From positions 1,743,501 to 1,807,500 of the forward strand of contig NC_091668.1 in assembly GCF_042453785.1 (NCBI RefSeq): a DNA stretch of 64,000 nucleotides, in the 5' to 3' direction. Below are positions 34,267 through 46,583 of the stretch, piece after piece. Each line of letters opens with the position of its first letter. Position 1 is the stretch's first letter. The translations under genes and the position numbers were made by a program. The notes below the pieces were generated by a model. The model saw only the letters and a program-made list of their open reading frames with translations. It was not told the DNA's origin and did not search any database. This DNA comes from Malus domestica. Its lineage: Eukaryota > Streptophyta > Magnoliopsida > Rosales > Rosaceae.

Positions 34267-36876
34267 ATGGCTAGAGGGGTGCCCGGGAATCCTGCTGAAC
34301 CAGGGGTTGCGGAAACTTCAACTTGCATCTGCATCCCGGAACCAGAGGAACCCCTGTGCTCTATGCGTAAGTGGTATTTTACGAGAGAGGAGATAGAAGA
34401 TCATTCTCCATCTCGGAGGGATGGAATCAGCCTGAAGAAAGAGTCACAGTTGCGGAATTCATATTGCTCGTTTCTTCAAGCGATTGGGATGAAGCTTAAA
34501 GTGTAAGTTCAGTTGATTTGTGTATTGATAGTATCTCATGGTTGTCTTACTATACGGCATGTTTTAACTTGTTGAATCCTATAGAATAGTCTTCTGTTCT
34601 CTGCATCTCTTTTCGGTTTTTGTACTTGCTATATCTTAGATAACTCTACAAACTATGCTGTATTCTCTCTTAGCTTGAACATTGTTTTTGCTTACGTGCC
34701 TATCGGCCTCAAATAACAAGAAAATAAACTTCCGTAATGTTGAAGGCATGTTCTTTCTATGTCACGTTAATTAATCTTGCTATATATTGAGCTAACTATG
34801 AAGTTCTCTATTTGCTTATTGTCTTGAGATAAGTCGGGTCCCTTAAGACTGTTAAGTTCTTCTTCTGTGTCCCATTATCTTCAGCATTATCCAAACTTTT
34901 TAATGTTGCCATAATTGATTGGTTCAAACCTTCGACCTTTTTAGCCATCGTTAAGAAGATATAGATATTTTCTTCTACTCAATACTTTTGTATTTCATGA
35001 GGTTCCACCAAGATCCCTCAAATGCGATTAATAAATTACTTTTGGGGGGGGGGGGGGGGGGAAGATTTTTGCTTTCTATCATCTCCCTTTTCTGTTCGTA
35101 TCCTGCATCTTATTAATCATTTATTGCAATTCCGCAGAAGATAATAATCAATAGTAAAAGTGATTACTACTACGTCTCATTCAGGTCTCAGACGACAATA
35201 GCATGTGCAATGGTGTTGTGCCACCGGTTTTACATGCGTCAATCTCATGCTAAGAATGATTGGCAGGTAATTCAAGTTTAATTGGCCCTCTAGCCAGGCT
35301 AGGGTTCTAATTAGTTTTGGATTTAGTTACTATTCTTGTCTATTGATTTGCCTTGCTAAAGATTTTCTGTTTTATGTTATTTGGACCTTCTGTTTAACAA
35401 TATGGTTGTATACATTTCACAGACAATTGCAACTTCAAGCTTCTTTCTTGCTTGTAAAGTACGAGAAACGCCACGCTTTTTGAAGGATGTTGTTGTTGTG
35501 GCATTTGAGATGGTGCACAGTTTAGATTCTTCTGCCTTAGAAAGTATCAAACAAAGAGTATGTAGACACACCCCTTTTACGGCATTATACATATCCTTGT
35601 AATGATGGTTGCTTAACTTCAACCTTCTGCATTTAGGAAGTTTTCAATAAGCAAAAGGAATTGATTGTGGTTGGGGAGAGACTTGTTCTGGCAACAATTG
35701 GTTTTGATCTTGACATTCAGCTTGCATACACGTCACTCGTTGCAGCTTTAAAGAGTTTAAATATTCTCCCCGACCTTGCTCAGGTGGCATTGAATTTTGT
35801 TAATGACTGGTGAGCATTGTTTAATTCCTTATAGGAGCTCTGTGTGTGTGTTTTTGTGCTGAAGCATAATTGGATATTACGTTTGTTGTTTTCATAATTG
35901 GTCCTTTATATGAATGTATCATGTATGTGCAGCCTTCGTACATCACTGTGCTTGCAGTACAAGCCCCATTATATTGCAGCTGGTTCAGTGGCTCTTGCTG
36001 CCAAAGTTCAAAAAGTGAAACTACCAACACAACAGGGAAAAGTTTGGTGGCTGGAGTTCGATGTTTCACCAAAGCAATTAAATGGTGCGTTACAAGTCCT
36101 TACTTGGTTTTTATCCTTCTATTATATGGATTCATGAATCATGATCTTTGACGTGTGTATTATATTCATTTGGTGATATCCTCACGTAGTATGCTTTGCA
36201 TATGGTTCATATTTTGATTAATGCGTTTTATTATATTTCCTCAACAATTACACATGGTTGTTGGATATAGTGTTAGATTTCCCTCTCTCTCGGTACCTCC
36301 ATTCTATTCATACATCAGGACTTGGAATCATATATGTTTTCCTTTGTTGGAAAATGTCTATAACTTATATGCACTTTCTCAGAGGTCATTCAGCGGATGA
36401 TGGGGCCAGGTGGAAAAAAAGCTCTAGCGCCCGAGAATGGAAGAGTCGTTGCATCTGAAACACTGCCTAGAAAGCCAAGTGGTATTGACGAGGGTGGTGG
36501 GGATGAGATTAAACCAACAAAAGAAGAATTGGATGATCAGAACTCAAACTGCAAGATTGCTTCTGCATCTGAAACTCTGCCTAGAAAGCCAAGTGGTATT
36601 GACGAGGGTAGTGGGGCCGAGATTAAACCAATTAAAGTGGAATTGGATGATCAGAACTCAAAATGCAGGACTGTTTCTGCTCAGACCAACGGTAGTAAGA
36701 TTGATGTTGATCGGATTAGAGATGCTATAAAGAGGAGAAGGCGCGATAAAGTTGTAAATAAGAAGTCGGTTCATGCCATAGATGATGAGATAGATCCTGA
36801 AGCCTGGATAGAAAGTGAGCTTGAAAATGGAGTAGAGCTACAAAATGCATCCGCAACGAAGAAACAAAGGTTGTGA
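34267..36876 (+). CDS. CYCT1;3: Cyclin T (CYCT1;3-like)
   Basis: Six exons: 34267-34502, 35185-35266, 35423-35557, 35637-35809, 35933-36084 and 36383-36876. All introns are GT-AG, the frame is continuous, and the product is 423 aa. It begins the cyclin fold with [20 protein letters not shown] (residues 35-54). Conserved cyclin T text follows: [39 protein letters not shown], and [17 protein letters not shown] in the second cyclin box. Cyclin T binds CDK9/CDKC to form P-TEFb, which phosphorylates the RNA polymerase II tail in the nucleus to promote elongation. The C-terminal exon (from about residue 260) is charged, carries a 38-residue direct repeat (283-358) and ends with a basic stretch (KRRRRDK). 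A non-coding first exon and leader intron (about 33770-34150) are likely. Gene order supports CYCT1;3 (At1g27630). Confidence 0.95.
35044..35062 (+). repeat. Poly-G tract in cyclin T intron 1
   Basis: An uninterrupted run of 18 or so G lies in intron 1, about 120 bp before exon 2. Such tracts are prone to length change and sequencing error, so its exact length is uncertain. Confidence 0.8.
36451..36678 (+). repeat. 114-bp in-frame tandem repeat in the cyclin T last exon
   Basis: Two 114-bp units (36451-36564 and 36565-36678) encode the 38-residue unit that starts [15 protein letters not shown] and includes ELDDQNS. The units differ at several codons, so the duplication is not brand new. It lies in the charged C-terminal tail, outside the cyclin boxes. 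Confidence 0.9.
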
Positions 36877-37879
36877 GTTTTTTCATGCCGTTACAGGCAT
36901 CTTCCTTTGTGTATTAGAGTGTGATTCTTCGGTTACAAACTCGATTCTTCTAATTCTGTAAGTAATTTTTTTTTTTGTCGAAAAATTGTGTATGTATTTA
37001 AGTAGAGAGTTATTCTAGTAATTAAAATCTTGCAGTATACATCTAAATACGGCAAAATTTCTGCCTCATCTGATGTATGAAATTCAGGTACATTATCTGT
37101 CTGATGCTGTAATAATACAGTGGATCATCTCTCTTGTAAATAACAAAAATAAATAAATGGGACGGATTTATCCAGAAGTTGGGCTTCAAAGGTTTGCTAT
37201 ACTGGGCCTTCTGCGAGAGAAAATAAAAGGCCGATCGGTCTTTTAAAGTTCGGCCCATTTTAGTTTTGAAACAAGGGTAAAGTGCCTATTTTATCTAATT
37301 TTACGTCAACTCAAGTTAATTGACACACTTTAGAATGTAATATTGTCATTTTCTCACCTATAAACCCTTAACATTTCATATAGGTTGCAAATCTAACGTC
37401 TAATCTATCCTCCAAAGTTAACTCCATACACTATTTCTTTGTGGAAATTTATCCATATACCCTCTAATGTGTATCACATGCAAGTAACGTGACTTAAATT
37501 GGCAGAAAATTGAATATGGTAGCTTTGAATCTAATATTAGGGATGTAATTGGTAGATTTTTATAATTCAATAACTAATTTTTCCAAAAAATTGCTTTAGG
37601 GACTTATTTTTTACTAAAGTGATAATTCAAAGATTAAATTGATAGTTCATCATAAATAACACCAAGTCATTTCTCTTCAATTCATACTTTTTTTTTTAAC
37701 TTTTTCGAATTAGAGTTTCTACTTATTTTTTAGGATGCTTAAACAAAATGGTTACTCTTATCACATATTTCCTACAAAATCTGTACCATCTTTCAAATAG
37801 AGGTAGGACCCACTTGTGTTGGTGGGCCTTACATCTATTAGAGATGTTGTACAAATGTGGTATATAAAATGGAAGAGGA

Positions 37880-38070
37880 CATCCTTGGGATCCCCATATC
37901 CTAGTCATTTATCGTACATTGTGCTGTCAGTTTTTGTCAAGTACTATTTGTGTTTAATTTTAAATAAATAAAAAAGTCAAATGATTTCTAACTACATAAT
38001 ATACGATGAATGGCTAGGATGTGAGAATCTCTAAGATCCCCACAATTTGGATCCATATGGGATCCAAATC
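37880..38070. repeat. MITE-like repeat related to 20489-20696
   Basis: It shares ATCGTACATTGTGCTGTCAG and the mirror-image ATAATATACGATGAATGG with the element at 20330-20700, and has GGGATCC words near both ends. Boundaries and duplication are unclear. Confidence 0.5.
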
Positions 38071-38098
38071 CATATAAAATGTAGTAGGTGTATCATTA

Positions 38099-38130
<32 letters not shown>

Positions 38131-38131
<1 letters not shown>

Positions 38132-38280
38132 CAATATTATCTATACTAAGAGGAGGGGGTAGGCTTAGTCTCACAATGGGTCAACAATAATATGGTTCAA
38201 ATTCGCGTTTGACGAGAATCGAACCTAAGACCTCTCACTTAAAAGAGGATACTATTAGACCGTGGTACTAAGTGTCGTAT
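38131..38280 (-). repeat. SINE-like element, minus strand
   Basis: Reading the minus strand: CACTTAGTACCACGGTC, then AAGTGAGAGGTCTTAGG, the B-box GGTTCGATTCTCGTC, then ATATTATTGTTGACCC and GAGACTAAGCC, ending GTATAGATAATATTGT followed by a TA-repeat tail (38101-38130 on plus). The body matches the copy at 3015-3190. Confidence 0.7.
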
Positions 38281-40126
38281 CATTACTCATACTTAAAATG
38301 CAAAAAGCCAACATAACTATCTATGTGACAATCAAATGGGAGATATTTTTTAGTGTGCCTGAAAAACGGGTACATACACCATGTCATTATATAAGTAGAT
38401 GGACACTTAAAAAAAAACTTCTTTCCACTTGTGTAATAAAATATGGCGTACCGCCTTCGCATTTCAAACACCTTGAAAAATCTCTTATAAACTAAACAAA
38501 GTGAGCTCATTCTATCATCACGAATAATTGAATGATAGATCTTTTATTTGATGAATAAATGATTATTGTATTTTTTTTCTTATGCACAAGTTTATTTATA
38601 TATCTTAATTCTTCATTAATAATTATGGGTGTAATCACTTCATGTTTACTTTCTCTTTTGCAGATGTCAATGTTCATTCGTACACATGTGGACATATTTT
38701 TCTTGATTTCTTTGAAGCCTTTGAATAAAGCATGGGCACTGATCACTTGGCATGTTCTTATATGGGAATTGAATATAGCCATTGAAAGAACATGTTGGTG
38801 AGTACCAAATTAATTAAGTTAAAACCATTTGGAACGTCATTAGGTATAGTGGATGCAAAAGGGGCCAAAGTCATAAGAGATTCGTTCATGATAGATTGGT
38901 TGTATCGAGCTTAAATCAAGCGAGTGAGAGATTCATCATCAATTTTTTTAATGTCAAATTAAACATGCTTGAAGTTTTCAAATTAACAGAGAATACCTCA
39001 CCTCTAATGATAAAGGTGGCAAATCAACTCATTGGTTACTTCCATTAAGATCCATTTAGTTTGATTTCACCTTACACCATCATCACAATTACCAATATCA
39101 CCTCTAAATTACGGTGATATCAACTTAAACAGATTTTAACAGATTCCCATTAACAATCCAATAGACTAATTTACCACCTCTACTTAACGGTCGGTAGCAA
39201 AAATCACCTTCAATTGCAGAGATATGTGGCTGAAAACCAAAATATAGCTAGCTAGGAAGATGAGAACTCGCATAGATTAATAACGAAATATTATTTAGGG
39301 TTCAGTGGGCGTAGAAAGCAAATGACAAAAAATTAAAATAAAAGTGATGGCCCCTTAGTGTTGGATTTCATGGCCTTAAGTTTTGACAAGCATATATTCT
39401 TCTGTTCCAGTTATTTGTCATCTTCTCAAGACACACCTTTAAATCCTGCAACTTTAGACCCTCCTTTTTAGGGTTTTTGCCATATATTTTCTTGAAAAGT
39501 TCATTTTATAATCGAGTGGAAAAGCATCACCAAATAATGATCATGGTAAACAATTGGAGGAAATTAAAGAGGGCGAAAAATTATCTAATTATTACAACTT
39601 CTTAATTAATCTCTAGCTTGCTATAAAGTGTCTAAACATGCAAATGTTGTATATTATATGTGTCAAAATACTTGTCAATTGTTCCACAGTTTCCTCGTAG
39701 CGAGATACAGTGCGTTTTATGGGGGTGTAGCTTCGATTCGTGGTGGTGCAGTTAATGTTTAGTGTTAGTTTAAAGTTTTAATATTGCGAATTGTATGAAC
39801 TTGGTTTTGAATTATATTGTGTTTGTTATTACCATTCATATCTTGTAGACGTCTTTGATGTATATTTAAATTTTATCTAATGAACATTTCCTATATATAA
39901 AAGTGAAAATAAAGTATCATCATCATGTATCTTATTCTTTTATGAAGGGAAAAGGAAAAAAAAAACTTTTTCATGAACTTTATTTATGTGTGTGTGTGCG
40001 CGCGCGTGTGTATTTGATGTTTACCTTCACGTCAAGAGAGACTTTATTTCCCAATCCAATGTGTTCTTGTTTGGAGCTACTAAAGTTCTTTTAGCATCTT
40101 TCAAGTTCTGTATATAATTTAATTTT

Positions 40127-40275
40127 AAGGAAAACTAACGAAAAATTAAAAAAAAAACTTCTCTTTTAATGAAAAGTCATTTTTAAAGGTATAATGAATA
40201 GTACCAGAGAAATGCATAAATGTGGTTTTTCGTTAAAAATGAACAATACCGGAAGTGTTTTGTTAAAACTCCCTT
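40127..40275. repeat. MITE, family A, copy 3
   Basis: 149 bp, AAGGAAAACTAACGAAAAAT to TTTGTTAAAACTCCCTT, flanked by perfect AATTTT repeats (40121-40126, 40276-40281). The interior shares GAATAGTACCAGAG and GTTAAAAATGAACAATACCGG with the other copies. Confidence 0.8.
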
Positions 40276-41712
40276 AATTTTACTACAGTTACATACGACC
40301 TTAGAATCTCTTCACAGCTAGTAAACCACACTAAGAAAATTCTTGAAAAGTTTGCTTATCAAACCCTTTTGGGTTTCTCAGTAATTTCAATAATTATAAA
40401 TAGGTTTAGTTTCTTTGACAAAAAATATATACATACACTTATATACACACACATATATATAGGTCTAGTTTAATGTAGAGAATCAAATCAAATCTCACCC
40501 AAAACCCTCTATGCCTTCTCTGTAACTTATCTCATTTGTTGACACCGGACCATTTATTTAAACTTCACTTAACAACGTTAACTCTTTAACTTATCACTTC
40601 AATAAAAAATAAAAAAACTCAAGATAAATTAAGTCAAAATAACACGTGTTACTCAATAGGACATAAAAGAGGCCATTAAAGATTTTGAGTACAAAAGATT
40701 TGAACTGTTTAGTGAAACGCGAGGCTGACGTAGGCTACGATGACTAGTGATTGGGATTGAATTAAGAAGGTTCTAATATTCGTTCCACTAAGCATTGAAC
40801 AATACAGTGAAACTAATTAAACACACAGTGTTATGTGTACGTGCGGATTATACTAAAGTAATTAGACAAAAAAATATTGATATATTTGGAAAAGTTTACG
40901 ATAAAGTAGCTAGGGTTATATTATAAGGCAACATGGTAAGTGCCACAGACCTAGTGAGTGTGTGATCCTGGCGTTGACGAGCAAGGACTCCAAAAAGACC
41001 TGTTATCTCTACTTAGTTTAATTAATGATGGTGATGGACCCTAACCCTAAAGTTATTAATCATAACAACTTTGCTTCTTTTTTGTGTGTAGGTTATGGGA
41101 CATTTTGTTTGGAGATAATTTGGATTAAATAATGCTTCGACGAAGGGTCTACGTAGATAGAGCATCCAGTTTTTTGGTATGCTTACTTGGAAATTATATT
41201 TGAAGATACAAAAGCGTATTGGGGGAAGTTCGAGTTCGAGATTTCAGATGCAAGGGCTAATGCTCTTAATCAATTGGTCTACAAATCTCTTGCAATGTGA
41301 ATTATATCTATGGATGAGATACAATGGATTTGAATGACTGTATAAGGAGTGACTTGTTATCATTTCAAACTGAAGTCCACATCCTTACCCACTGAGGAAG
41401 TTTGTTTCCCTCAGTTCTTTTTCAGATGAGATTATAATTAACTTCACTCCTTTGCACATGCATTAAAGAAAGTAGAGAAGAGACCTTTCAACCGAAGCTA
41501 AGTTCAATAGTTTGGTTAATTTGTTTTACTAGAGCTCGTGGCGGTAGCTTTTCTTTTCCCATATGTGCATTATATTCCTCAAGCTGGAGAATGATTCCTA
41601 GGGTTGATGAGAAAATGATTACCAAAATTATTAAATTTCTGAATATTTATAAAATAATATGTATGTGCATATATTTTAGAGAGAAACTTTCATGAAGGGA
41701 GGACACCACTAT

Positions 41713-41945
41713 GAGCTCGTTTGGATGTGCTTTTAAAATGAATGAAAGCGCTTTTAGAAAAAATATTTTTGGATTTCAAAAGCACTTTAAGTGTTTTCTG
41801 CAAGAAACACCAGTTATGTGCTTTTTCCAGGAAGCACTTTAAGTGCTTTTCCAGGATTTACTTGCATCTTTACTATTGATTAATTCTAAAAATATTTTCA
41901 TCAAAAGTGCTTTCAGTCATTTCAAAAACATATCCAAACGAGCTC
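41713..41945. repeat. Palindromic MITE, GAGCTCGTTTGGATGTGC family, copy 3
   Basis: 233 bp from GAGCTCGTTTGGATGTGCTT to CATATCCAAACGAGCTC, a strong terminal inverted repeat. It is followed within 11 bp by the hAT-like MITE at 41956. Confidence 0.7.
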
Positions 41946-41955
41946 TGTAGTAGTA

Positions 41956-42103
41956 GGGGTGTGCTATCCACACACCCCTTTTTACTTCTCACACACCCTT
42001 TGTTAATTTATGTCCGTTAATCTTCTTCAATTTATTCGATCCGATGGCCGAAAATTAGAAAGGTGTGTGAGAAGTAAAAAATGGTGTGTGGATATCACAC
42101 CCC
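41956..42103. repeat. hAT-like MITE, copy 2
   Basis: 148 bp, GGGGTGTGCTATCCACACAC to GTGTGTGGATATCACACCCC, with flanks TAGTAGTA and AAGTAGTA (8-bp duplication, one mismatch). It has the same family and length as the copy in the BAHD intron. The shared internal text (TCTTCTTCAATTTATTCGAT) lies in opposite orientation. Confidence 0.75.
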
Positions 42104-43197
42104 AAGTAGTATATTTCAAATTCAAACTAATCACATATTATTATGTGTTTTAACTTTCACACATAAAACATGATTAGTTTGAGATACTACTATACTACCA
42201 CCGCGACATTATGTTTTCATACCAAATTGTATGACATGTATATATCCTATGGCACAAAAAATATGAAATGTTGATTAGTTGGATTCTTATTTGAATGCAC
42301 GATTGAAAGATTGAAAGATTAACAAGTACTACCTAATAAGACCAGAGCAAGTTTGAATCAATTTTTTTTAATTGTGTTTATTATAGTTATTTGGATGAAA
42401 ATAGTAATTGATGTATATAATGTATGCAACCATTAGTTGCACATTCATAAGGCCCGAATATTTTTTTTTTCAAAGGAAAAGAATTATTAAGATGTACGAA
42501 TCTTTGAAGAACCATGAAAGTGAAAATAATAATTGAAATTTCTATTGTAAACCAGATGCAGAAGCAGCTTTAGCTAAATGAATCTTGGAAGATAGTGAGA
42601 GTAGGAAATTAGTTGAAAAAAAAGGTGACAAGCAAGTAAAAGAAAGAGGGGAAAGAAAAAGCTCATGATAAAGAAGAAAAGCTTTAAAGAAGAAATAAAT
42701 AGTTGGAACTTTGAAGAAATAAATAAATTGAATTAGTGTAGTTTGTGAGATGGGTGGGCATGCATGCTTGCTGGAAGGCTAGCCAAAAGGCGAAAGAGCA
42801 GGCTAAAAGAAAAGTTAAGCTCGCCCATGCTCTCTGATCTCACATTCCCCTTTTTCGTCTGATGTGAACTTTGTGGGGCTGAGAATTATAATATAGCCCC
42901 TTCTTTTGATGGAGAATGACAACTTAAACATACTTTAATTGTTCTTTAATTCTTCAGCTAAATGTCTTTGTCAGCAGCTCAAACAAATATTTGATGGAGA
43001 ATATAATCCATGTCCACAAGTATATATAGTTAATATTTCGATCCCACCCTTATTAGGGTTAATTAGTGAGGCTAATCTAGTTCAACCCTAGCTCCCATTG
43101 CAGTACTAGCTCGACCAGAAATAACAAGTAGCTGCTAGCTTTATTTCTTCCAATTGAACATAAATGCACTTGCAGATAGTAGTGACACATGGAGTAG

Positions 43198-43353
43198 GAT
43201 TCTCTCCCCTCCAGATTACCTCCCCTTCCTTCCCCTTCACTCCGCTTTGTCTTTCTCTTTCTATAAAGAAACCAATAAAAGATGTTGACGTGGTTTAATT
43301 GTGAGTGTTCAAATAAGATAGGACGGGAGAGAAAATGGGAGAAGAGAATCCGG
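43198..43353. repeat. CT-rich MITE-like repeat, second copy
   Basis: It starts GGATTCTCTCCCCTCC and ends GGGAGAAGAGAATCC, inverted repeats of about 15 bp. The core GATGTTGACGTGGTTTAA matches the repeats at 33218 and 58107. Confidence 0.6.
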
Positions 43354-44661
43354 ATCCGTAACACACACACATATCTTAAATATCGCATCTATTCAGACTT
43401 ACATGTACAGAGGCAGCCTCAAATTTATTGTTATTTTTGAAAAATAGCAGACAGTTAGTTATGTACATCAAATATTTATATTTTGTCTGGCAAGAGTTTT
43501 TTGGGTTAGAGAAATTGTTTGCCACTAGCAGCTAGGAGGTATATGATTGAACAATTAATTAGGTTACACTTTTTTTTTATCCTGATCTATTTCAACCATC
43601 ATAAACAAGTATTTTGAACATATATATTTTGACAGTATTCTACTCTTGAATAAGAAGTGAATTGCCTGCCCCTGCCTCCCTCATATTTGCTTTGTCTACC
43701 TCAAGATCTGGGCCGGAGAATGGCGAAAATACTAGATATATAATTGACAATATCAGCTGTACTCGTACATGAAGATAAAAAATTAATATTTATTCAATTT
43801 GGCGTCTACCAGTTAATTTGTGCCATTTGTGTACAATATCGCTCTTCACATTAATTACAAGCTTCTGTTGTTATATACATATAGATAATCACGAAAAAGA
43901 TCCACAGATTGAAAGTAAAAATGCAGATTGTTCAGTTCGTGAAGAAGTCGATCATGCAGAAGAAAAGTTTGAATTAGAAAGGTCTTAGATATCCTAATTA
44001 AATATCAATCTTCTCTATAGATATCTCCACACGAATCTTTGATTTGTAACTGATGTGATCAATCGTCAATGTTCGTCTAATCTACTCAGCTTCCAATTAA
44101 TCCATATGCATCACAAAGTTGCTTTAAAAACCTAAGAACAAAGGCTATAAAGTAGAGACCAATCGTATGACCAAAACATAGAAGCAACTGTACTGTCGTT
44201 GAACCTACACATGAATGGAAATCTCTTTTTGGGACAAGCCATTCCTAAGTACGTACACATCTCACTAACCCTAAACTATACCCGGTATGCTATTGATCTA
44301 CTCAGTCGGACCTTCTTGTTTTACCTTCTTTACTATTCTTCTCATTTTCAATGTTACACAATGATTGGAACTATTACTTTCTATTCGACCCTTTATTAAA
44401 CATTAACTTTGCAAAAAAATAATTAGAAATTGTTTGACCGTTCTGTCGAAATTTGAAAGTTTAATTGAATAACATGGTTTGTGTGTTATTGGATAACCGT
44501 TAGATGACTAAACAATTTCACATTTAATTTAGCAGAGTTGGTCTTTACAAGGTGACCTTGAAACTATATGGTTCGTATCATTGTGCAATATTGTATAATT
44601 ATAAAAAGAGACGAGAATGTTCAATTAAAAAAGTTGCTACAATCACATAGTTATTCTAAAG

Positions 44662-44851
44662 GGAAAGGGATCCTCTCCGGATCCCTTCCACCAAGTCCAC
44701 TCATCCGGGTCATTGAAATTTGATCCAACAGCTACAAACATGGGACCTCTTTAAAAGTTATAATAACTTTAACCGTTTGATCAAATTTCAATGGCCCGGA
44801 TAAGTGGACTTGGTGAACTTGGTAGAAGAGATCCGGAGAGTATCCCTTTCC
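44662..44851. repeat. Mutator-like MITE with perfect 9-bp duplication
   Basis: 190 bp, GGAAAGGGATCCTCTCCGG to GGAGAGTATCCCTTTCC, flanked on both sides by ATTCTAAAG (44653-44661 and 44852-44860). Both halves contain mirror text (ATTGAAATTTGATC and GATCAAATTTCAATGG), so the whole element is a hairpin. A diverged copy is at about 58768-58965. Confidence 0.85.
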
Positions 44852-45869
44852 ATTCTAAAGGATCCTCGGGGGCAGAACTCCCTCTTTACTTGATCTAACC
44901 CTAATTCCAAGGGGATAAACTAAAGATTATATATGTAATTAATTTGATTCGTACAAACACAAAAGGGCCACATGCAACATGCAGTTCTCTTAGTGTTTTA
45001 TACAAATGTTGTCATGATAAAAAGATATCTTAGCTATTTCATTCAAAAGTTTATAAAGCCATGACTAGCTATGTCTGGCTTTGCTAGGACTACTTGTGAT
45101 AGAAGTCTGCGTTCAACGTAGCTATATGCGCTAGTTGATCACACAAGGCTTCAAATCAAAATACTAGATTTGTGTCTACGTGTGCGTCTCAAACACTAAA
45201 AAAAAGGTTGCAATCATCGACCTTTCTTGTCCCTCTTGAAAATTACCATCCTCCAAGACGTGCACTTTAATCAATGGAAGTGATGTTCACCACCAAAAAC
45301 CCTATGGATACAATTTTACGAAAAGGCAAAATTATTGTTGAGCAATATTTGATTGCCTCGACAATCATGTGCTAATTTAGTTATTCCTATAACATTACAC
45401 ACTCGTAATCCATCATTGTTACCTTCTTACAATCTGGTTCATGAAATTCCCAAGTAATTATACTAGCTTGATTATCTCATCTTCACAACATGAACACAAA
45501 AAATCTTAGGACGACTTAATCCACAATCCGCCATCACCATATGCATAAACTTTCAATTGAATTTTCATTATAATCGCTTTCCAATTTTACATCTAGTGAT
45601 GATTTTTACAATTTAGATTAATGATTTTCAATTGTTTAAGCAATCGATATCACAAGATACACAAAAATAAGCTAACCTTCATTTACATCGCTCAGATATA
45701 TACTCATAATTGAAGATGTACGCGCTATATTTTGCCAAACTGTGATAAGAGTATCATTTTGTTGTCAGATTTAATATCTTTTATAGAATTGACATATATG
45801 GTCTTTAAACTTATTTTGTTTACTAATGATGCGAAATTTAAGCCTAATTATCATTCATTGGACAGAATT

Positions 45870-46040
45870 GGAGACTCATTCACTGCAGAGAACTCCTATT
45901 TGCTGATTATACCGAGCATGCCAAATGGGGTATGTGTCTGCGTGTGGTCCGGTTGGAGACTCATTCACTGCAGAGAACTCCTATTTGCTGTATACACGGA
46001 CATGTGGTCCGGTTGAGAGAGAGAAAGAGAGCGTGGTTAC
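45870..46040 (+). repeat. 85-bp tandem duplication upstream of the bHLH gene
   Basis: Two adjacent units both start GGAGACTCATTCACTGCAGA and contain GAACTCCTATTTGCTG. They end near GTGGTCCGGTT. They lie 540-710 bp before the bHLH start codon, so possibly in its promoter. Confidence 0.8.
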
Positions 46041-46179
46041 TATCATTTCTCTTCTCAGACCTGGTTGACAGCCTTGGGATCGAAGGCAGAGATTTTCATC
46101 ATGGCATAGAGGAAGTATACAAATACACAATCATCCACCTGTAATTGCAGAGAGTGCAAAGTAACATATAGCCTAGCTA

Positions 46180-46233
46180 GAGAGAGAGAGAGAGAGAGAG
46201 AGCAAAAAGAAAATTTAAATTTAAAAAAAAAAA

Positions 46234-46276
<43 letters not shown>
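46180..46276 (+). repeat. Paired GA microsatellites in the bHLH promoter/leader
   Basis: Two pure GA runs (46180-46202 and 46236-46276) are separated by an A/T-rich spacer. They lie about 300-400 bp before the start codon, near a TATA-like GATATAAG (46287-46294). GA tracts near plant promoters can bind BBR/BPC factors; that role here is inference. Confidence 0.8.
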
Positions 46277-46279
<3 letters not shown>

Positions 46280-46583
46280 GGAGATGATATAAGTACTCAC
46301 ACTCTCTCTTTCTTTCTTTTCAAGGCTACTTTAATCAACACATGATGTAAACTTGAAAGAGTAAAGAGGAAAACTCAGAAAAGTGGCTTAGCTTGGCTAA
46401 AAGCAAACCGAGCAAGGTATGTGGGTGTCACACCTGAATAACTCGGTTTCCTTTCTTTCAATTGAGTGATGGATTCTGGGAGCTAAGCTATAGTTACCCC
46501 AATTAGGTCTAGTTTATTACTGCTTATCTTGGGATTTTCAAGCTTTTTCAAAAACAAAACAAATAACAATTATATCATTAATT

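Larger units (their letters stand above)
36877..46583. other. Intergenic region between the cyclin T and bHLH genes
   Basis: Almost 10 kb with no supported gene. It contains a GGATCC-type MITE (37880-38070), a SINE on the minus strand (38131-38280), family A MITE copy 3 (40127-40275), two adjacent MITEs (41713-42103), a CT-rich MITE (43198-43353), a MITE with perfect 9-bp duplication (44662-44851), an 85-bp tandem duplication (45870-46040) and GA microsatellites. 38300-40100, 40300-41700, 42110-43190, 43360-44650 and 44870-45860 hold nothing else that I recognise. Confidence 0.5.
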
